The translations under genes were made by a program, and so were the position numbers. Positions 1-14,330 of a stretch of 64,000 nt of DNA are shown in pieces. Positions within the stretch are counted from its first letter, which is position 1. The number at the start of each line of letters is the position of its first letter. Below the pieces are notes generated by a model that had not been told where the DNA came from, did not search any database, and saw nothing but the letters and a program-made list of their open reading frames with translations. The DNA comes from Erythrocercus mccallii. Its lineage: Eukaryota > Chordata > Aves > Passeriformes > Dicruridae. The stretch lies in the NCBI GenBank assembly GCA_013397435.1, contig VZRG01000007.1:2446833-2510832 (forward strand), read 5' to 3'.

Positions 1-3000
1 TCAAAACCTCTGAATGTATCTAAGAGAAAAGAATTCCAAACACTAATGACGCTTTTAGGTATAAAATAAACCTGAAAGAAAATTTTATTCACATAGACAT
101 TTTGATCTTTGGATTTTTAGCCAAGGTGAGAGTCAATCAAAGCAACAAAAGCAGAGGAAGACTACTGGTTGTTACTATCCTGACTGATTGTTTAAATGAC
201 TCAGAAAAGGACAGGAGTGTCTTTTTCAAACTATAGTAGTAAGTAAAGACCAGAGAGTAAAGAATCCCCAGTTGTATTTGGAGGATTCAGATCTGACTGA
301 CAGGTCAAAGCTAGAACAGAAACAATTGTATCTCACTCAGAAAAAGAAAACATGATTTCCAGTATCTGTTGGACTCCTAGTAAAACCTCAAGAATTTACA
401 ATTACAAGCAGAAAAAGATTTTCAGAACCACTTCTGAGTTTAAACAAAACACCTCTATATATTTACAAGGATGATTTTAAAGGTTGATTGCTGATCTTGT
501 GAAGCCTGCTTCAGCAGATCAGCAAACTACAAACTTAGGCATCTAGGTTTTTTCACTTTGAATTATAAGCATTATAATTGTATATTCTGAACCCATAACA
601 GCAAATCTTGATGGAACTAAGTCATTAACCTGAATGATATGGCTGATTTTTCTAAACATCTATTAAAAAACATTATGAGTACTTGTTTATCTGCACTTCT
701 ATAAGCTCTCAGCATTAAGTCCATTTATTTTTCTGCATCTAATTACTTTGCATAATGACATGTTTATACTACTGGCAATCTTCTCATTGAGAGAGGAATT
801 ATGCATATGGTATCTGTATAGAAATGATAGAAACTGAAGAGGTTAATGCACATGCTATTATAATTAAAAACTTTAAAGAAAAAAGTTTTATATGTCATTT
901 AAAAAATTCAGCATCTTTTGAAGACTAATAATCACATATTTTACAGGCTGGCATTTCATTTTGAATATTCATTTAAAATAGGAATGAAATCCTGTTTGTC
1001 CAGTGTAATTTTGCTGTTCATCTCAATAGCATCAGAGATACCACCTGAATTCTGCAACTGAGTTTACGTTGTCCTCTTTGTTCTAGAAACAACTCTGGAA
1101 GTCTTGTAAAGGGAAGACTGAAGTGAGATTTCTAGTGTCTTCAGATTGCATCCAGACCCTCTGTATGAAAAAGGGCAATCTTTTCTGTTTTATGCTATTT
1201 TCTTTTGGTAAAGATATTATCAAGTTCTAAAAATAAATATGTCTCAGTGAAGAGAAGAGAAAGACAATTGTATTCTTATTAAGATCAAACTAAAAATGGG
1301 TGAAGGTTCAGAATATTTAAATTTTTCTCAGCCTACTCTCATGTCCATAATTTCATTAAATATCTGAAGCACTTTACTTTGTGGTTTGAAAATAATTTTC
1401 CTTATATTCTTCTTCTGTGACAAAAGGTAATAGACTTTGCCATTTCCTTTATATTTTGCTTTTTTCAAGGATTTTCCTACAAACTCACACAAGATGAGTT
1501 TGCTTATAGTCATGTTTTTTTTCTACATTCCTTTTTCCTCCTGCTCACTAAAAGTATGTACACTTTAAAAGGAGAGGAAAAGCCTTTCCCTTCAAAATCC
1601 ATTATGTAATTCTTCGAAATTAAGTCCAGTTACATATCACAAGGCCATTCCAGATCTTTGAAGTCAAGAGCCATTTAGGCTTTTGGCAAATACAACAATA
1701 ATTTATTATCTCTTGACTGAGCCTGGTATCTTTCTATCCCCAAAGCACATGAATTTATGTTCAGATGTCTCTCTGGCCAGTTCAATGGGTGGCTGACATG
1801 AACTGGCATTACAAAGACAAGAATGGGTAAATCACATCTGGAAATCTGTAAATAGAAGTCAGTTGTGTAAGTCAGAATTTGGTCCACCACACAGATACTA
1901 ACAGAGAAAGGAGAAGCAGAAGCTTTATTCAGGCACTCAAACACTTTCCTTGAGACACTTCCATTTTTCTGCCCAGTATGACACCCATGACTGCTGTTAG
2001 TATAGGTGATCATCTTACTGGATTTTGCACAATACACCACACAAGTAACCCACACCATTATACATTTGTTATTCTTACTCTGTCATGCAACTTATGAGTG
2101 TTTGCAGACAAAAGTGCTGAAAACTAGGCTGGTTCCTGTTAATTGTCTTGGTATTTGGATTATCAGTGGTTGTTTTCTCAATTATTTTGCAATGCAGGCC
2201 TGACCAAGCCATTCTGGTAAGCACCCACTTTATAATTAAAAGAGAAAAAAGGGTACCTAAAATGATAGTTGCAGTTCTAAATTATACCATCAGGTATATC
2301 CACATTTTTTTAAAATTCATCTCCATTGATTTGCCAGGTAAGGAAAATGATAATTGATGATTTAATTATACCATAAGGCAGTTTATATGAAACAACATAA
2401 TAATTTATTTTTGAGGTACAAATTTAAATACTCATCTTTAATAGTTATTAGACTAATACTGAAATTTATCACTGAAACCTTTATTCCTTTTAGGTTCATG
2501 AATTTATTTCAGCTGCTTGTTGATTGTAATGGTTTTTTTCACATAAATTTAAAAGCTTTTGCAGTTAAAATACTAGTGGCAGTGAAGATATTAAGAAAAG
2601 ACTATGGAAAATTAGTTTATTTTAAAGAACTGATATGAAATTTTATAGAAATTCTACACAGAAAGGCTAGTGCTTTTTATATTCTAGATGTGATTTAACA
2701 ATAGAAAGAATATGCAGAATTGTGACTAATATTTTACTACAGATCTATGACCAATATACTTGGGAAAAATGATTTCAAAATATTGGTTTTATAAATACAT
2801 AATTGCATAGTGTGAAATAATGTGGAGCCAAAATATTTTCATTTGTTTCAAACATACAGTTTCATATTTGGTTATTAGGTAAGCAATTATAAAAGCAAAA
2901 TCATTAACATAATTTAAAAATCTTATTTCTGACGGGGTGTTTTGTTTAAAAAAATTCAAGCTTTTCTGTTTTCATTACTGTGTCAATATTTACAATTTCA

Positions 3001-3179
3001 TTTTACAGTAGTAAAACTTCAGTTTATGTTCTGTGTATGTGTTCCAAGAATTTTTTTTCTATTTAACAGGAAATTGAATTTGAACAGAATCTATTCAGTA
3101 TATATTCATTTTGTTCATCTAAGGAAATGGCAAATGTAAATGTAATGAATCTTTGCTGAGAAATTTCGTCTCCAATATA
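1..3179. other. Unique AT-rich DNA, no gene seen
   Basis: This stretch is AT-rich with only short chance open frames on either strand, none longer than about 130 codons and none with recognisable domains. The longest (reverse strand, 1,675-2,058) has no family resemblance I can identify and no convincing splice context. I see no CR1 tail, LTR terminus or long microsatellite here. It is best read as intergenic or intronic DNA. Confidence 0.6.
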
Positions 3180-3239
3180 TATAGTTAACCGGTGGGCTGA
3201 ATTTGCTTTCTTCATCCCAGGAACATTATGTAGGTTAAA

Positions 3240-3330
3240 TATGATGCATTTCCCTGATTGAGCAGGGAGGCTGGACCAGATGACATACTGTGGTCCCTTC
3301 CAACCTTGTTCTGCGATTTTTGTCATTCTA
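3240..3330 (+). mobile_element. CR1 LINE 3' end, old forward copy
   Basis: The text around 3,255-3,310 follows the CR1 3' untranslated consensus: a 'gattgagcagggaggctgg' box, then 'accagatgac', then 'ggtcccttccaacc', and finally a decayed tail of TTCTG/ATTCT-like units ending near 3,330. Homology may reach upstream to about 3,180 but is weak there. CR1 copies in birds are typically 5'-truncated, and this one keeps only the terminal part. Many substitutions relative to young CR1 suggest an old insertion. Confidence 0.8.
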
Positions 3331-4207
3331 TTTGTTTTACTATATGTATTGCTTATTTGTTGCAGTTGTGTAACTCTACATGCATCAGAACTTGGTGGAC
3401 TTCAACGTTTAAATAATATTTAGCCAACTTAAAAGAAAAATCGGGGGCTGATCATGAGGAAGCTAAAAAAAGTTACCTAGCTGTGATAAGATAAAAGGAG
3501 ACACTTGTTTTCTCTCATGATTGTCATTCCTTCATTTCCACATTTAGTACCATTCATTAATGATTTTTAATGTTTCTCCAAACCATATAAAAATGAGTTG
3601 GTCTCATGTTCTGTGGAAAAGGCTAGTGCCAATCCAGGTTTAACACTTCAAAAAACATTTAACTATGATGTTAAATTTCTCCAAACCCTGCTGAAAATCA
3701 ACCATCTCTTCTCTGTTGCACATTTAGACCATGTCAATTATGGACATAATATTGTATAATTGGATATAAAAAATTAGGTCATATATCTCATTTAATTGTT
3801 TAAAATACTTACTTTGACAAATGTATTCAGAGGACATATGGTCATTTAAGTTCTGCCAAAGTCATTTGAACACACAATATTCAACTTACATAAAGTCAAA
3901 CCAGTCATTGGTACAGATAGAGATACACAAAAAAATTGCTGCATTACCCACTTGACAACATTTAATTGACTAAAAAAATTAGATTGGTACGTATGCAAAG
4001 ACAAATGTATATTGCAGTGTCTCAGCACTTGAAAACAGATAAATATGCCCACACATCTGTGGCATCTTTCTTTCATTCTGTCCATATCTCTGGTCTTCAG
4101 TGCCATCGTTGTAATTGAAAAGCGTTAACTTACGTACATGAATTTAAATGTACATTATTTATACAGTGGGAAATGATGTGCTGTCAGATGTCATATTACA
4201 GACATAG

Positions 4208-4295
4208 TTTAGTGGTGGATGTGCCAGTGTTAGGTTAGCGCTTGGACTTGATGAGTTTTCAGGTCTTTTCCAAGCCAAATAACTCTATTACTCTG
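4208..4295 (+). mobile_element. CR1 LINE 3' end, old forward copy
   Basis: A 'tagtggtggatgtg' box followed by 'cagtgttaggtta', 'cttggacttgatgag', 'ggtcttttccaagcc' and a degraded AACTCTATTACTCT tail follows the 3' end of a CR1 subfamily in the sense direction. Only about 90 bases remain. It lies about 170 bp from the tail of the reverse CR1 at 4,467, so the two copies are tail to tail. Confidence 0.78.
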
Positions 4296-4466
4296 CAGCA
4301 AAACCTCTAAAAACACAACCTTGACAGCATCAGCGTGACAGCTAAGAAACCTGAGGACTGGTCTTCAGAAGTAACATGTCTGAAAACAATTCTGAAAACA
4401 CAACTTTTTTTTAAAGCCTTGTTCATAATGTAATATAGTTTATCAGTATCTGAGTGTCCTCAAGTT

Positions 4467-4803
4467 ACAGAATCACAGAATCATGGAATCACAGAATCAT
4501 TAGGTTGGAAGAGACCTCCAAGATCATCAAATCCAACCCAACCCTAACCTCAACTAAATCATGGCACCAAGTGCCACATCTAGTCTTTTCATAAATACAT
4601 CCAGAGATGGTGAATCCACCACCTCCCCAGGTAGACCATTCCAATACCTTTCTGTAAAAAACTTTTTCCTAATATCCAGCCTACATCTCCCTCGGTGAAG
4701 CTTAAGACTGTGTCCTCTCATTCCGTTAGTTGCCAACCAACCTTGTTGCCTCCTCTGGATGTGCTCAAGCATCTCAATATCCTTCCAGATTCTGGACAGT
4801 TGT
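4467..4803 (-). mobile_element. CR1 LINE, 3' part with end of ORF2
   Basis: On the reverse strand this reads from the C-terminus of the CR1 ORF2 polyprotein through its 3' UTR to a tail of ATTCTGTG-type octamers at 4,467-4,500. A 72-codon open frame (4,554-4,772) carries the typical end of CR1 reverse transcriptase: the 'RLDIRKKFFTERYWNGLP' block, then 'EVVDSPSLDVF' and 'KRLDVALG'. The catalytic part of the protein is absent, so this is a 5'-truncated dead copy. It is the best-preserved CR1 in the window and probably one of the younger ones. Confidence 0.95.
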
Positions 4804-7800
4804 GTTTAAGTGTCATCTAGTTTATTTAGTGCTGTAAAAGCACTGTCTCTGTCAAGAGCTAATAATGATCTACGTTCCCCATCTTTGCTAATGTTTTTGT
4901 ACAATTAACAGATTTAGAATTATGTGCCATGGAAACTCTATGTATTTAAAACTAATACAAGCTCAAAAGTCAGGGAGCTCTTGCTCAATTACTGATTGCC
5001 AGTAAAAGGCAGGTGGGCACTCTGTAACACTTTTGTTCACAGCCAGATCAGGTGATGAATCTTCTTAGGCCCACCCAGCGAGAAGACATCATAAAGGCAT
5101 TCTTACCCAGAAGTGTTGGAAACTTTGACAGCTAAGAGCTGGTTCTAGAAAATCTTTAAAGTTGTCTTTTACATCACTAACAACTTCAGTAGCAAAAAAG
5201 TCTGAAAAGATGTTTACTCCATCTCAGGTTTTTGTTTCAAAGAAAGCAGTGATTAAAAATGGTACTTGTCAAGATGTTCAAAACTACAAAAACTAATCTT
5301 GGTTAACTTGGCTTCAGAATCTTCTGGGTGAATAAAAACAGAAAGCAAAGCAAAATCAGAGTGAAGCCTGCATTATCAGAAATATTCTACAAAGGGACAA
5401 AGCCAGTGCAAGAAGTTCCAGTCTTCCATGTTCCAGCTGTTAATTACATCCCCACAACTGTTTGCAGCAGCTCAGGGTGTTCAATGAAGTGTCTGTGGAA
5501 CTCCTTTGTAAAACAGATAGGTACACGAAATAGAGAACAGAAAGGCTATTGCAGCACACTGTATAATACTTGCAGCAAGCAATTAGTCTTTGTGACAAAT
5601 CCCCAATCTCCAGGATATCTGAAGTTTTTCTTTTAATATCCAAGTGGGTTGAAGTATCTTCAAGGGTCTCTGAGCCTGGAGTTTATGAATTTCCAAAGCC
5701 TTGTGAGCTAAAAATATGTGAAAGAAGGCCCAGGCAGAGAAAACCTGGAGTTCTAGGTGACAACTCTGTAATTCTGAAGGAAGTCTGTATTTATGTTCCT
5801 AAAAATATGGATCTTTTTCTTTCCCTGAAGAGCTAGGTTATTATCAGAAAGATGGATGCTTTTTTCTTTAAAGCATGCTATTTTTTTCCTAGTCAAACAC
5901 TATTTGTAAGAAATGAGAGATGTTTCATTAGAGAAAAGCTAGAACACACTATTTGGGATTGATAGCTTATTTATTTCATGGTGATTAATTGGAATAATTT
6001 TTACATCAAAATTTTAATTTAGATTTCTCTAAAGCTGTTTATTTAAAGTTGACTAGCATTTCTCAGTTAGCTATAGCCCTTTGCAACTAATAAATCTATT
6101 TTCTGTGACAGTAGGACAGGATCTTTGTGGTTTTCCTGATTTAGCTTATACACCAAATACCTATAGAAATATATCGACACAAAGACCATTCCCAATGTGG
6201 TATTTCTCCAGCACACTAATGGTAGCCATATCTTTTTTATGGTGTTGTACACTCAAATGTTGTGTAAAAGAATTAAAACTTAGCTTAAGTCGATGATTTT
6301 GACAATGCAGTCCTTGCTGGTTCTGTCTTGTCAATACGAGTAAGTTGTGCTATAAACTATTTCTGTGTGTATATGTGAACTGCTGAAAGAATAAGAATAC
6401 TGTGCTTAGTGTCATGGTGCAAATCATAACAACGGATTAATTTTTGCCTCAGAAGCTAGAGGCCAAAAGACATACAGTCTTGAACAACAGAAATGTAAAA
6501 CATTCCTGAAAAACCAAGGCTGATCCCAAACCTCTGAGGCAGAGATATAGATGTAGCCTACATAGGACATGAAGTGCTGACTGTGGAAATAACCGTGTGA
6601 TCCATAGCCATATGTCGCTAATTTAATCCTGGTGGAGAAACAATTTGGCTAAAAAGTTTTGCATCTCAGTAGGGTTCTACATATATGGCAAAATCAATGT
6701 TTTGGTTTGATTTAAGTTAAATAAAATGTGATATTTGTAATGTATGGAATATGTTTTGTCTCGATTTTCATTTGACTTGAAATAACTACTATTTGCCCAT
6801 ACAGGCTTAAGAAGAGTAGAGTGCTGTGCTAGACTGTGAGGGATTTGAAGATTATACAGCATTGTTTCAAAAGCAATTACTTGTTTTCTGCTTGATAATA
6901 CTTGTATTTTGCTACCAGTTAAAATTTCCACAAGTATTTACTTGTATATTACTGACATCTAATCTTTTTTGGCATTAATTCTTTTTTTGAGTGGAATTGT
7001 GTCTAATCAAGCAAGGTTAAAAACCTGGAAGGGTTTATGCTTATGATTATAAGTAGTTTTTACAGATATTAATTGACAGCATGTACTTCATACTCACTAC
7101 ATTTTTGTTGAATTTTCAAAACAAAAATATGTATTTTGCATATGTAATGATAATCCTAAGTTACTGTAGTTAACAAGAGCAAATATTGCAGATGTTATTT
7201 CTGGAAGTTATAGCAATGGATAGAGATTCCAAGAGGTAATATATTGGCATCATCAAACATAATCTAATATGTAATCTGTACTTTGCACTGAACTACTCAT
7301 TAACCTCAATGTTGTGGAACAGTCTGTATCTAAAGAAATAGGTTTTGATAATATAGATGGAAATTAAAGATTTATATAGGGCCTCTAAGATGTAAATGAT
7401 TGCCACAGCTCAGGCAAATAAGATAATAAAGTGTGTGAAAAGTACACCCACTAATACAAAAATGAGCCAAGAAGTTATGGGAATGTGTTTTTGGTATAAT
7501 TCCATTAAAAGTCTTCTTTAATTTTTTACAGATTACAAAAATGAATGATAAAAACTGATTAAGATAAGATATTGGTTCTAACAGTTGTTCAAAACTGTAA
7601 TACATTAGGAATAAACATTTTTTCTCCTGTGTTCAATAAGAACTTCTCCTTATGAACTAAACACACTGAGAGATTGAAAAAAACATACTAAGTTTGTCCT
7701 TATAAAAGAAGGTTATGAAGGTTTTGAAGATGGTGTATATCTAAATTTTGATGAAAGAAATACAGGAAAGTTTATTTAGAGTGGAAAAAAATTTAAAGTC

Positions 7801-10800
7801 TTAATCAAACAAATCTTTGTTTTTAGCAGGGATTTTGCTTAAATAAAAACTGAGTAAAAATATTAAGTGTTTCTAAATTTAAATTATTGTCATTAACCAC
7901 AAAAATATAGATGGTGACTTCAATTTATCCAGTACACTGACTGCTCAAGTGGTAGTGGACTAGCCCATTATGAAAACAGTGAAATCTGACTGAGATATCA
8001 GACTTTGGCATGTTGACAAAAAGTAAAGTGTTCAGCTCTTACAGTGCAGAAAGTGATACAAATATCTAGACAGGTTTTTCCTGTCCTGAATGTAGGATTG
8101 TGTATGTGCAATATTGCCAGACAGGAACATCCAGCTTCTGGATGAGATCATTCTGTATACTTCCAAATGAGCTATTTAAAACAGAAAGCAGTAGATAAAT
8201 CATCTTTACCTTGCTGCAAATTTACACCTAATTTTGAATAAAAATATCCTTGTGAAACTCTTTTCAAAAATGCAGAAAATAATATCAATTACATTTTAGC
8301 TGTATTCTTAGGAGCCTGTTATTGAACAGCATACTGTAGATTAGAAAAAATTATGTGGCAACAACATTAATTTACTGTCCAAAGATCAGAAGCAAGAAAA
8401 CCCAAGCAATCAAAGAGTAAGCTTACTTTCTCTCTAAATTGATTTCAGAAGTATTTAAATTTGAGTTAAGAATTCCTAGCAGTATTTCAGCTGTTTCAAA
8501 CCTTGGAATATTCTATTTAGATAAGGTGGCTGAACAAATTAAAACATAAAGGCTAAATTCATTCCGAATTCATATAACAGTCCCAGAGTCACTGAAAGTG
8601 CATTAGAATTAAATTTAATGCCTACAGATCAAATGGGAAATAATTTGTGCACCAATTAATCAAAAATTCATTTTAATGTTCTTCCATAGAACATCATGAC
8701 TGACATTTCATAGAGACAAAGTTATAGATTTAGAAAGAATTGGCAGTGTTTCAACAACTGGAAGGTGCTTCCTCTCTCCTCATCCCTTCCTGAAGCTGCT
8801 ATTATAATCGCTATTAGGCAAATAAGTCTTCCCAAAAAAGAACATTTCTATATAATTTCAAGTAGAAATGCTCAAATGTATTTCAACAATGCTCCCTCTG
8901 CCCTAGGGAGGAAGGGAAAAAAAAAAAAGCAGCAGAAGCTGCTTGCCATCTGCTTGTAGCAACTTCCCCTGAGTTTTAAAAACTGAGGGCAAGTATTCAC
9001 TTTTCACCTTTAGTCATAAGGAAAGTTTTTGGAAAGACTAAAATGCTCCAGAATCTAAGCCTGGTGATGGTCTTTTCATTTCCTCTCATGGAGGAAATGG
9101 GTCTGTGGGACCCATTGCTGCATTCAGCAACCCAGTGAATGTGTCCACTTTGTACAGGCACTAAAAGCACAGAAAACCCAGGGTGGAAGGGACATCCAGG
9201 AGTTTAGCCAGTTTCACAGTATGTTTTACCTTTTCTGCTAGCTGATGGTTTTCCAAAATTATATTACTATCCAGTTGCTAAGCTATCTGGTTTGAAGTCT
9301 GTTTAAAATAAGCTGCTGTTACCCTTTTCCACCCCTCAGGGCAGTGTTTGGATGGGCTCTGCTGGAAAAGGTGTTGAAGGCATATTTTTCCAGGTATTTT
9401 ATTATATCTTCACTGATTCTAAACCTTGACTAAAAGTACTTATGGTGCCCAAAAAAGGGAAATAAGCTTATACATGTCCCTAAGTGTGAACAAATATATA
9501 ACAAAAGTATTCTAATGCTCACAGGCATTGTTGATCAGGGAAGTAAGCTTGCCCTTGCCTTGGTTCTCCTTCTGCTATACAAGTAATTGACTTTCAGGGA
9601 CCAAATCCAAGTGTTGTTAAAGTCAGTGGAAAAATTTCTATTGTCTGCAGTGTTCACAGAATCTTTACTGAAGTGCTGTAATTCTTTAAGTGGTTTGTTC
9701 TGGTGTTGGTAATTAAACTTAATTTCCGTTTTCTTTCAATTCATCTTTATTTAAGTTTCTTCCCCTATATAAAGTGTCCAGACATGTAAAATAGAAGCAG
9801 CTGTGTTTTTATTAGTATTATAAAGTACGGCCTTAACCCATATAGCAAGAGTGAAAAAACAGAACCATTTTAAAAGTCTAATTTTGGCAAAGGAAAATGT
9901 TATGTGAAGCTAGCAAAAAAAAAAAATGGAAGAGTTGTAACTTGAGTTGAAACTAGATGTAGGAAAAATTGCAGGTGTCACTTTGGGATTCTAAACTCTC
10001 TAGATGTATTACCACGAAATACAGAATACTTCTGCTCAGCAGGCAAAAACGGAGAGAGTTCTCAATACTTTTAACAAGTTGCAACTGAATGTATGTATTT
10101 CATGAAGTTACAGAATAACTAGGAGGAAAAAAGGTTGGCCTAGTAATTTAAGATGAAACACATGAATCACTTTATGTTCACAGGTAAGAGGTGAAAAAAA
10201 ATATATAACTCCTAGTCTTGGGGAGAAAAAGTGTACAGAATGATAATCTCAGGTATAGCAAATTGTTTTTGAAGTCAATGTGTCTGAAGATCTGGACAAG
10301 GAGTTAGATTCTACTCATTTTATCATGTAATAAATGATGTAAAACTGTTGGAAAAAAATATTTCAGAAAAACAAAAAACTGGCATAAAGAGAGAACCACT
10401 TCTAGAGATCTATAGTCTTCCTGGAGGTAATACAACATTCAAAATTTTGTGTTTGCATGAGTAGTGCCAGTAACTGCAATGGGATTACAAATGAATCTAG
10501 CCAAGTACAAACAAAAATATTTTCAAGATTAGAACCTAAAAGCTAATGTTCCTAAATGTTCTAAAGGGATTTTTGAAATGAACTGTGTAACAGATAAGGG
10601 CCATACAAATGGCTGACAGCAAATCCTTGTTGTCATTACTATTATCATCAGCAGTGCAGAAGGGAACGGATGGCAGCACAAGGAAGCAGGCAAAATGGCA
10701 TATTAATGTTCAGGGTTGAAATCCACTCACCTTGTTCTTCTCTCAGTTTCATAGACACCACTGCTGTTTATGGAGATGTTTTCACTGTTGTAAACACAGT

Positions 10801-11395
10801 TCTGTTGCTGGTGTGTGTTCATGGGTTACAGAGAATAAAAAAACCTGTAGAAATAGCCATTTTAAAAAATCACACATCCAGAAAGTGATGCATTAAATGA
10901 GGATCAGAGCCTTTGGATAGGCCTAATAGGTAGCAGTATATGGAAAACCCAGAATTAACACCACTCTAATAAACATTCATTTGGATTTGTGTTGCTATCA
11001 GAGAATACCAGATAAAGATTTGATAGTAGCTCTCATGCAATTACTGGTAACTTAAATTTTGACTACCAGTATCGTGCTACATGCTTGTCTAGATTAAAAT
11101 TATTATTAGAGATAAGAATGCTTAATATGCAATGCTAGATCAACACAATTAGAATGTTCCTCAAGAATATATGAGCTTTGTCAAAAACAGAATTAAATTT
11201 TTGAAAGCACTTAATTTAGGATATAAACTCCAAGTCAATTTTTTATAGAAGCACAATTTTGATAAATTCCATAGAGGTTTTTTTCTTCTAAAATTGTCTT
11301 TTTTTGAGACATTTCACCTTTTCATTATTATTCAAGACTGCCAGCGTTTACCTTAATTAAACGAAATAAAACTCAGAACTTGCTATGAGACAGAG
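4804..11395. other. Unique AT-rich DNA, no gene seen
   Basis: About 6.6 kb without a recognisable gene or large repeat. Open frames such as 5,328-5,636 (forward, 102 codons) have no family signature, and short frames on the opposite strand overlap it, as expected of chance frames. Short homopolymer runs occur, for example A12 near 8,919. I see no LTR termini or CR1 tails. Confidence 0.55.
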
Positions 11396-12027
11396 TGTCT
11401 TGGTTTAGGGCAAATTTGGGAGGAAACCTCCGAAGGGGTTCCTCTGGAAAGCAGAACCCAAATGGCCCCTCCCCCCTGCCAGCCTGGGAAAAGGAACTTC
11501 CTTAGAGAAGAGTGGAAAAAGCTATTTATTTAACAAAGATATCTACAAGTACAAAGAATGAATAATATGACACAATAAAAGAATAATGAAACAATAAAAC
11601 CTCTTGCTGCTCTGAAGAGGGATGGCAAACTGAGAAAAGTCCTTGCCGTGGTGTAGCTCAGTCTCTGTCCCACCAGAGGTTCAGGCCCGGGGGGCCACAG
11701 GTGCGAGCCCTCGATGCTCCTTTGGGTTTTCAGTCCACAGCAGATTTAAAGTCTCAGGAAAAGGAAGAAAAACAAGTCCAGGGTTTCTTCTCTGCCTCAG
11801 CTAGCTAAACTAACTAAGAGCACATGAGATCTCCACCGCTGCTGTCCCTGCCGCCAGGAACACACCGTCTGGAGTAAGGAATGTCCGGGGGAGTCAGGCA
11901 CAAACAAACTCCGCGCTTCTTTCCCTGGTTCACGCTCAGAATCAGTCTTAAAGGTACAGGACTCAGTATACAGCAGTAACAGAACAGACGACTGGGGATA
12001 CAGGCATCATAAAGTCACCCCACAACA
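11396..12027 (-). mobile_element. Solo LTR of an endogenous retrovirus, reverse strand
   Basis: The 632-bp block stands out by being GC- and CpG-richer than its surroundings. On the reverse strand it starts TGTTGTGGGGTGAC and ends CTAAACCAAGACA, giving TG...CA termini. An AATAAA polyadenylation signal lies on the reverse strand at 11,525-11,530, followed by a plausible U5 of about 130 bp. There is no adjacent gag, pol or env, so it is a solo LTR left by recombination. Unlike the LTRs at 21.8, 47.1, 51.9 and 54.3 kb, no matching target duplication is visible at these ends (left flank ACAGAG, right flank GGTTTT). The last bases resemble those of the 47-kb LTR. Confidence 0.82.
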
Positions 12028-14330
12028 GGTTTTAGAAAACTCTGGTCCACAATACATATTGAAGAAACTGAAAACTGCTACTAGAATCTTTCTATTAAAA
12101 ATTGAAGAAATAACATTAGTAATAGTATAGTGATGAGTATTCAAGAAAAGAAAGTAAAATCTTCCACAAATAATCACAAAGTACACTAGATGATCACATT
12201 TTAAAAAAGAAATCATCTAAAAAATGAACACTCTAATTCAAGCAGAACTACAAATATCAGCTGACCACCCTAATAAAAAAAATGCAACCTGCAAGTTCAA
12301 TACCATTTCTGCTGTTAGTAAACCTTGGTCAAAGAACTATCTTAATCCCAGTTTCTCTACATGCACACAGGAAAGGCAGTGCATTTTGCCCCAAGGTCAA
12401 CAGGTTTTTAGGTGGATGACACTAAAACAACGGCAATGTACTAAACACACTCACTCAGAGAACTGTGGTAGTACCAGTCACTAGGAGATGTTATGTTTTT
12501 CAACACAATCCCCCTTCTTTAATCTGTTAGTTCAGAGTCTGAAAAGAGAGCTATAAAAAAACCCTTGCAAAATAAGCATAGAATTTAAATTGTCTATCTC
12601 ATCTCAAAACTAAAAACTATGAAACTGAAAGCTGTGGATTTTTTTTTTTAACATTAATGCTCCCAACTACTGAAAAAAAGACTTTCTGTTTCTGCTTGAG
12701 TCCTGAATAAGAGCTTGCATTCTCAGAATCCTGCCTGTTTCATTCAAAGGTGTCAATTCAAATCATTAATGCTACCACTTTTCTGTGGTAACCTGACTTC
12801 TTTAAAAACGGTATACAATACAATTTCAAAAGTCAAATGGGATTTTTAATAAAGAGAATGTTTTTAGTTCAGTGTCAAAATAAAAACATTACACTGGACA
12901 CCGTAATGCAGGAACTCTTTTCTTACTAATGTGAGAACAATTCAGATTACAATAGTCAGTAATTCCTTATGGTTTTTTCATATGAAAATACCATTTCATG
13001 AAATAAAAAAAGGTTCCCAAGGAAAAAAGTAACTTACAACACATCACATTTCTTTTTAAAACAAAAAAGTTTTTTGTTCTTTTTTGTTTTGTTTTTGAGA
13101 AGGAAACGTCCTAATTTTCATTTTCAGATCAATTTAAAATTTAAACTATAGGTAAATTATTTTATAATAAACCCACCAGTATTTAAAAAGTTTGTCTTAA
13201 AATGAATCTGTTTCTGTCTATGACAACATTCAAAGGTAACTAAAGTCCCAAAAAATTATTTTGTACATGTAAATTGTTGTCTTATATTTCAGACATCAAT
13301 GTGGCTAGTCCTACATACTACCAAAAAAATTTGTTGCTTCCATATATTCCTTGAAATAAAAGAATTTAGAACATACACTTATTAATGGAATAGTACTATA
13401 TTGTTTGTACATACTTGTTGACATCAACTAACAGTAATTTTGAAGTGGAATTTGGGAAATACAGGGAAATATGAAACTCCATGATGCAGTTAATTTCTTA
13501 AATAAGTTAGATGGATCTTTAATGAAAGCTATTTCTCCCAGCTGGCTAAATAAGAAAGCTGTTCCTAATTTGAGATTTGCAGTCAGTCTCTGGTATGAAA
13601 CCATATTTAGCCATCAATTTCACATTATGTCTGTTATTTGGAAGTGCAGGAATGTTACAGTTTTTCTATTAACAAAAGCTTTTATTAATAACTAATCAAA
13701 TCCCTCCCAAACATACTCCAAGAGAGGACAGAAGTTGAAGCTTTACCTTGTGGCTGTAAACATGAACAATCAGACTGATTGACTTACCTTTTCAGGATGA
13801 ATTTTTGCTGTTTAAGGTCTAACATTACTGTAAATGGACTCGTAGTTAGATCATCAGCAGAACAAACATACAGACCTATGTTCCATCTTTCTCTGGGTTT
13901 GCAGGGTATGTAGGGTAGCATACTCTGTTCTGGAATACAGTGAGATTTGGGAGCCATGGTGTATGAATATTTGCCCTTAGCACAACAGTTACAGAAGATG
14001 CTCCTTTGTTTTGTCAAATTCATATAGAATTTAGAAATTGAGATTGCTCTTATATTTGATAATGAGAAAAAAAGGACTAAATCTGGAATTTATGATGAGC
14101 ATCAGTAGACTAAATATATTTAGTTTAACAGAAAAAGTCACAAATGTCTTCATGTAGACATTCATGCCACAACTTTTTCAATTGTTAACTCATTTTCAAA
14201 GTTACTACTTACTGCTAGGATACAGGGTAAAATTTCCTGAAGTTTACAGATGTATCTTCTGTAAATATTTCATATTATATTTAATTTTGATTTCTTATGG
14301 TAAACCCCTGCTGAATCTAATAGACATCAG

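Noticed and set aside
1675..2058. 127-codon reverse open frame
   Set aside because: No domain or codon-use signal, no splice context, and other frames overlap it; consistent with chance in 64 kb.
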